Shown here: one piece after another, positions 59,022 to 64,000 of the stretch
Numbering within the stretch: position 1 is the stretch's first letter
How the letters are laid out: each line of letters starts with the position of its first letter
Origin: Cryptomeria japonica
Lineage: Eukaryota > Streptophyta > Pinopsida > Cupressales > Cupressaceae
NCBI RefSeq assembly: GCF_030272615.1
Contig: NC_081412.1
Coordinates: 546,228,202 to 546,292,201 of the forward strand
Reading direction: 5' to 3'
Length of the DNA: 64,000 nucleotides
Made by a program: the position numbers and the translations under genes
The notes under the pieces: model-generated
What the model was told of the DNA's origin: nothing
Database searches by the model: none
What the model saw: the letters and a program-made list of their open reading frames with translations, nothing else

Positions 59022-60680
59022 TGTGTAGGAGAAAAAGTGACACTAAGCAAGCATGCCCTAATCTCACTTTCAACCACACACTTGTGGAATACGAAAGAGC
59101 CTAGAGGTATCACACAATTGGCTACTTCTTTTTGGTAAAAGAGAGAGCCATGGGCTACCTATTAGGATTTCTATTCCTTTGTTGTAATTGAAAGGTAAAA
59201 TTATGCAAGTTCAATTCTTAACCCCAAAATACAAGTATGAACTAATAATAAGATTGCAGAATTGAACTTAAACAATGGAAAGATGAAAACACAAGGACAA
59301 AATAAGAATGCAGATGCATACCCGGAGTCAAAATCTGACTGAAAATTTTCAGGACGGGGGCATGGGCACCACTGTCCTGATTCTGCACCTGAAACTGCAC
59401 CTGAAACTGCTGTCTGCAACTCTGGAAAACTGTCGGAAATGCTGTCTGTCAGGAGGACCAGGGCGCCCAGCGCCTCTGTCCCAGGGACCAGGGCGCCCAG
59501 TGTCCTAGCAGGACCAGGGTGCCCCACACCCCTGTCCAGGTCTTTTGCTCTGCAATTTGATGTGGAGTGTTGTCTCGACCTGCTTTTCCCGGATCTGTAA
59601 CCTGTGGCGTCGTCCGAGTTCCGAAACCTGCACTTATATCTGAAAAGGGTGTGGGCAGCTATATAGGGTTTTGCCTTAGTCAAACCCCCGCTTCGGTGAT
59701 TTCCACCTCCACGAATAGCCAAGTTGTATTGTAAAATGTATTGTGTGTGCAGACCTTGTGTGTGTGCAAGATCCTAAAATGCAAGTAAGCAAACTAGAGC
59801 AACCTAGAAAGTAAACCCTAATTGCTTGTAAATGATAATGTAAATGCTCTAAATCAAGATGCAAAGTGATCTAAAGCATGAATAAATGATACATTGAAGC
59901 TTATGCAAAGACATGAAAACAACATGAAATCATACCCAACCCCCAAGGGAGGGGTACAAGCCAATCCTCAGTCGGTAATCTCCTATTGTTCTTCAATGTC
60001 TTCCAAGCCCTAAATGAATGAATGGAAGTGATAAATGCTCGATAGAGGGATGTTGAATGTTGTTGAAGTCTTCAAAGATCTTCCCTTTCGCTGCATATGA
60101 GGTTCTTGAAAACAAAATTCCGATCCGGATCCCTTCAAATGAAGAAAGAGAGCTCTTATGTATGAAACCCTAGGTCGTAATTTCGTCTTTTGGCCGACCT
60201 AGAGATTGAATATCCCACCAATTTCTTGGGGTTAAGCTTTATTTTATGATTGGATTGCGCTCCTAAAATTTCGAGAAAAATGTCCGGGACCATGTGCACT
60301 CCGGGCACCACGGTCCCGACAACTTTTCACCAAATTTTCAGGGCCATCGGATATGATGATTTTAGAGAGAATCCCAAAGTTACAGGTGATTTCGAGATGT
60401 TTTGACCCCGAAATCAAGCCCCCAAGTTTGAAATAGGACTTAATTAGGGTTTTTTATTGAATGATGTATTGGAGGAATAAAATGAAAAGGGCACACTTTA
60501 ACGAAAGGGCCCAACTTTATGATGTAGAAGATGATGAAATAGAACCTTAGACTTAATTAATTTGATTAATTAAGTGCTAAAGGGGAAATGCAATGCAAAT
60601 GCAAAGTGCGCCAAGGCGGGTGCTAAACTAGGTATGAAATTGTACTGCTTTAGCAAGTGCGTACAATTTATGATGCTACA
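59022..60680 (-). repeat. 5' LTR of retroelement C (1659 bp)
   Basis: Lies at the high-coordinate end. It is nearly colinear with 47892-49544, with an extra 12-bp CACCTGAAACTG-type duplication near 59396 and a small deletion near 59500. It holds the same GC-rich and ~100-bp modules. Confidence 0.9.
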
Positions 60681-60685
60681 GGTGT

Positions 60686-61555
60686 AAGTCACATAGAAAT
60701 TTGATGAATGCATGGCTATCTTCCCTAGTTCAGTAGGAGATGACACAACAAATATTTTACAAGGAGTAGAAGAAGAAATAACATTTATATTTTATGTGAT
60801 AACATTGCTTCTATTTAACACAACATCTAATACAATTAAATAAGAAGAAGATAAGGAATATAAAAAGATTAAAATAAATGATCTTTTGGTTTTCTTTGAT
60901 ATAACAGCCATGTATTAATAAAAATAGATTTATTCTCTATATAGAGGATGACTTGAATAACCACAAATCAAATGAAAGACATTTGTACCCTAATCTCCAC
61001 TTTGCCACTCTTCCTAGAACCTTCAAAATTGCCATTGCTAATGGAAGAGGGTTGCAATGGCATTATTGTTCTTCAAAGAATCAAAATAAATAATCTATAC
61101 CCATAACCACTTGAATATAGATGATATCAATACATTAGATAATGAATATCGTTAATCTTCAACAATCTCTTGGACTTGCAAGAAAAATGCACATTAAAAA
61201 AATTGTCATTGAACATCAATTGGGATTAAAAGAAATAGGCCACTAGAACAACACCATCATGTAAAATATAATATTATGTTGTCTTCAACATGATAAAATT
61301 GCATTGACACTGTGATATATTATACAAAAATAAAATAAAAAATTGTACAAAGGAGGAAAGAAAAAAGCATATGAATTAGTATCTATAATTATTAGGATTT
61401 CATGGTGTGACTCCAAATATGGTGTACTCAAGTATAAATGAAAATACATGATATTGTTCCTCTTCAACCAACAGTCATAATTCATAGCCCATTTTAGATA
61501 ATACTTTTATGCCATATTGAAAATGGTAGAGCTCAGCAAGATTAAAATTACACAA
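60686..61555. other. AT-rich spacer, nothing recognised
   Basis: No gene, repeat unit or RNA is supported here; short frames are typical of AT-rich random sequence. Confidence 0.5.
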
Positions 61556-61870
61556 AAAAACTACACCATGATTCACAAATAGTAAAATATTGTATGATAT
61601 TAAGGAATTCACACTATTGGCTTATAAGGCCATTATTTTCCTATAATAGAAAGTAAAATTTCCCATGAGAAAGTAACATCCAAAAAATTAACAACTCAAC
61701 TAATTACAAACAATGTAAGTTAACATTATTTATTATTTTCTAACTATCAACTAATCTAGAGATATGATGTAATAACAACTACAACATTCCATACTATGTA
61801 AAAGATGTCAAAATATGTCATGTGTAAAGTATCAAATTCACTTATATCGCAAAACTCATAGAGAAAGATC
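61556..61870 (-). repeat. LTR-like fragment related to 44640-45060
   Basis: Shares TTCACAAATAGTAAAATATTG, CACACTATTGGCTTATAA, GAGAAAGTAAC and TTTATTATTTTCTAACTATC with 44817-45030. On the minus strand it begins TGTTGTAGTTGTTATTACATC (near 61786), like the LTR start near 45073. A second block (61790-61870) matches 44640-44740. It is probably a worn copia-type LTR. Confidence 0.45.
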
Positions 61871-62779
61871 ATAAATCATAATCATACCCACACACATATT
61901 TGATATATGAAAGTGGATCAAGGGATACACCCATCACATTGAGGACTTCAAAGAAGCTCAAAAAAATCCCACCCCCATACCAAGAAATTATTTACAGTGA
62001 GAGCCTTGGGGGCCACAAAGAGTAGAAAAAAGGACCACAAATCAGATGCAACTAAAAATATTTCAACCAATTATTTTTCTTCCTCCTTGCCACTACCCCA
62101 TATAATTGCAGGATGGACCCATGCACCATTTTTCCACACCAATTAGTAGCTTCAATAGTTCTAGGCCACCCAAAGCTTGAACATTCCTGGTTGAATCATC
62201 ACCCCCAACTTCCTAAATGATAAAGGGGATCCAAGGGCCATTATAGAACATGGAAAGTCCCATCCATTGCCCCCTAGGGAGAACACCCAAATCTTATAAC
62301 TACACTAATTCATAATTTTACCCCTCCAACAAGCCTATACCATTTGTTCTATGAGGAAATTCGTCATTGCCATATCTTCTTGTAGCTCCTGGATCCATGT
62401 GAGAAGCATGTATGCAATATCTAAATCAATGTGTTATTAGAACGTGGAGTTGATGTATGCATCATTTAGAACCATTATTATTTCCTTTAGTACCTTTGGG
62501 TTGCTTTCCTTAAACACCTTCTACAACCTCATGTCTAATATGAACCCTTTGAAGTCCATCTATCTTTCCACCACCTTAATACTAATCATGGTATCCAAAC
62601 AAAGACACAATGAGGACCATCTCCATTTGTTTCCATTTAGAACACATCTCCAGTAGGGTATTTACATGTGTGATACTTTACTCCTTTGTCCTACCATTAA
62701 TGCATCCCAATGTCCATTAATGTAGGCATCATTCACCACACAATTTCCTCATTCTTCTCATTCAAATTTTATTCAAAGA
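61871..62779. other. Spacer, possibly the 3' tail of a LINE
   Basis: No domain is recognised. It lies directly downstream (minus sense) of the LINE remnant and may be its 3' untranslated part. A + frame near 62444-62656 has no family resemblance. Confidence 0.3.
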
Positions 62780-64000
62780 GAACTTTAATCCAATGATCAT
62801 ACCTCATCCACCATTTCAATTGCTCATTTGGCCAATCTATCCACCTCTGAATTTCCCTCTCTACAAATATGAGAAATCTTCACATCTTCAAAGATTGAAA
62901 GTGCACCCCACATCTGAGTCACCCACTTATTCAACTTCCCATTGGGAGCTTCTTTTGGCTTAACCACATTGACCATGCCTTCTAAGTGGATTTTTTTCAA
63001 ATTTGAATTTCTTGCACAACTACACCCCTAGCTAGCAAACCTGGAATTCAAATATGTTATTCATCCTATCAACTAACTTTTTAGCTTCCACCCCCAAATT
63101 CTTCCCCTCATGATATCAAATGATTCATATAACCCTTGAGGGGCCTAGATTTCCATGAGAAGCACCATCAAAATTGAATTTGGCCCAACCCAAGATAGGT
63201 GGAACCCAACACATATCTACCCTAAGAACAACCTTAGGATCAACTTGACCAACCCCATAAATGTGGGGATCACACATCCCTTCCAAAGGAGAGAAATCCT
63301 ATCCTCCCAACTTGAGAGTGTGTTATTGAGCCACATTATTAAAAATATCCCTAATGAAATTATCAATCTTCATTAGAAATAGATCCAAAGGAAACTCTTT
63401 GTCTTGGAAGAGGCATCAATTTCTCTCCTTCTATATATCCTAGATTATGATTGATGGGATGATGTACCAAATAATATTAAACACCACTTTCTTATAAAGA
63501 GTTGTCCAACCATTAAAAATTGAAAGCAAGGTCTCAAGGAAGGCCCTTAACCATTGCACTTTGTTCATCACAAAATTTCAACACAACTCTACCATATCAC
63601 ATTGTAGCAACTGATGATTGACCATTTCATCGTCTTTTTTGCATAGTGGACATCGAAATGGTCTTTAAATCCAATCTTTCTCAACCTATCTCTCATTAGA
63701 ATTTTATGTTAGAGGGTAGACCATGCAAAGATGCTAGCTATTTGCAAACAAGACATATGTCAACATAAGTGTGTTGGACAATTTGCCTTCTTAATAGTGT
63801 CTTCCTTGAGCTTATATCCTAGTTTCAACTTGCAAGCTCATGATTTATCAACACGCCATCTAACTAGATATTTTTTGTGTAACCAAATATTTCTTCTACC
63901 TTCCAAAATTCTAGCCAATATTTCTCTCCAAGTAATCCACTACTTTCAAGCCCCAATTCTATTTTAACCATCTATGTGCATATTCATATTAGCCAAAATT
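62780..64000 (-). pseudogene. Decayed LINE ORF2 C-terminus (zinc-binding and RNase H parts)
   Basis: Read on the minus strand, fragments in order resemble the plant LINE ORF2 end. A SIFAWSTL...KILMRDRLRKIGF stretch (about 63740-63665) and a zinc motif with CKKDDEMVNHQLLQC-like spacing (about 63640-63595) come first. Much further on is an RNase H-like CWVPPILGWAKFNFDGASHG (about 63215-63155), then EGNSEVDRLAK (about 62860-62835). The last two match the usual WxxPxxGxxKxNxDGA and GNxxADxLA signatures of plant LINE RNase H. Frame changes and stops are numerous (for example in-frame stops after the zinc motif), so it is long dead. It runs off the window end, so the RT part would lie beyond 64000. 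Confidence 0.6.

Larger units (their letters stand above)
47892..60680 (-). mobile_element. Retroelement C: Ty3/gypsy element with Pol and an antisense PMD gene
   Basis: Read on the minus strand, LTRs begin TGTAGCRTCATAAATTGTACG and end TTCTCCTACACA. The 5-bp duplication is GGTGT (47887-47891 and 60681-60685). Parts in element order: 5' LTR (59022-60680), primer-binding site identical to that of B, a short leader, a pol region without a recognisable capsid domain (58838-about 53340), an antisense PMD gene, polypurine tract, and 3' LTR (47892-49544). Dual RNase H places it near the Tat lineage. The coding part has about two or three breaks. The LTRs differ by roughly 3% by eye plus small indels, so it is somewhat older than B at the same rate. 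Confidence 0.88.

Overview
This window looks like gene-poor, transposon-saturated nuclear DNA of a seed plant, most plausibly a large gymnosperm (conifer-like) genome. The reasons are several Tat/Ogre-type Ty3/gypsy retrotransposons, one nested in another, plant Gag zinc-knuckle and plant mobile domain (PMD) sequences, a LINE remnant, long AT-rich spacers, satellites and GT-AG introns. The species cannot be fixed from the sequence alone. No rRNA, tRNA or CRISPR was seen.

Layout. 1-3669: GA-rich low-complexity DNA, a degenerate telomere-like tract, and an inverted end-fragment of a DNA transposon (about 2450-3333). 3674-14586: a 10.9-kb DNA transposon with terminal inverted repeats (TIRs), a 4-bp target-site duplication (TSD, CTCA), a decayed intron-containing DDE transposase gene on + (7999-10920), a convergent decayed accessory gene on - (14187-12195) whose last exon is tandemly amplified with a 358-bp period, and CGTACG palindromes next to both ends. 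14591-20206: a decayed satellite, minisatellites, one small candidate host gene on - (17807-18151), and a 517-bp tandem duplication.

20212-44375: retroelement A (Tat-like Ty3/gypsy, + strand, TSD AATGT) carrying gag, protease, RT, dual RNase H and integrase regions, a long repeat-bearing leader, and an antisense PMD gene fossil near its 3' end. Retroelement B (26279-34001, TSD GATCC) sits inside it; B encodes a long Gag/protease-like protein but no polymerase. 44376-46081: a weak copia-like LTR remnant. 46086-47813: a 1.7-kb non-autonomous relative of the first DNA transposon (TSD ATAT). 47892-60680: retroelement C (- strand, TSD GGTGT), with a pol region, no recognisable capsid domain, and its own antisense PMD gene. 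60686-64000: spacer, an LTR-like fragment and a decayed LINE on -.

The strongest candidate for something undescribed is the DNA transposon family with GGGTRAGTGCAC termini: three copies in one window, 4-bp TSDs, CGTACG subterminal palindromes, a two-gene convergent layout, and a transposase that resembles a protein type I associate with metazoan repeats. A second candidate is the B/C pair: Gag without Pol and Pol without capsid, sharing the same primer-binding site, polypurine tract and a ~100-bp leader/LTR module. A third is the repeated association of antisense PMD genes with GC-rich minisatellites in their first intron. All identities, counts and homologies here were judged by eye.
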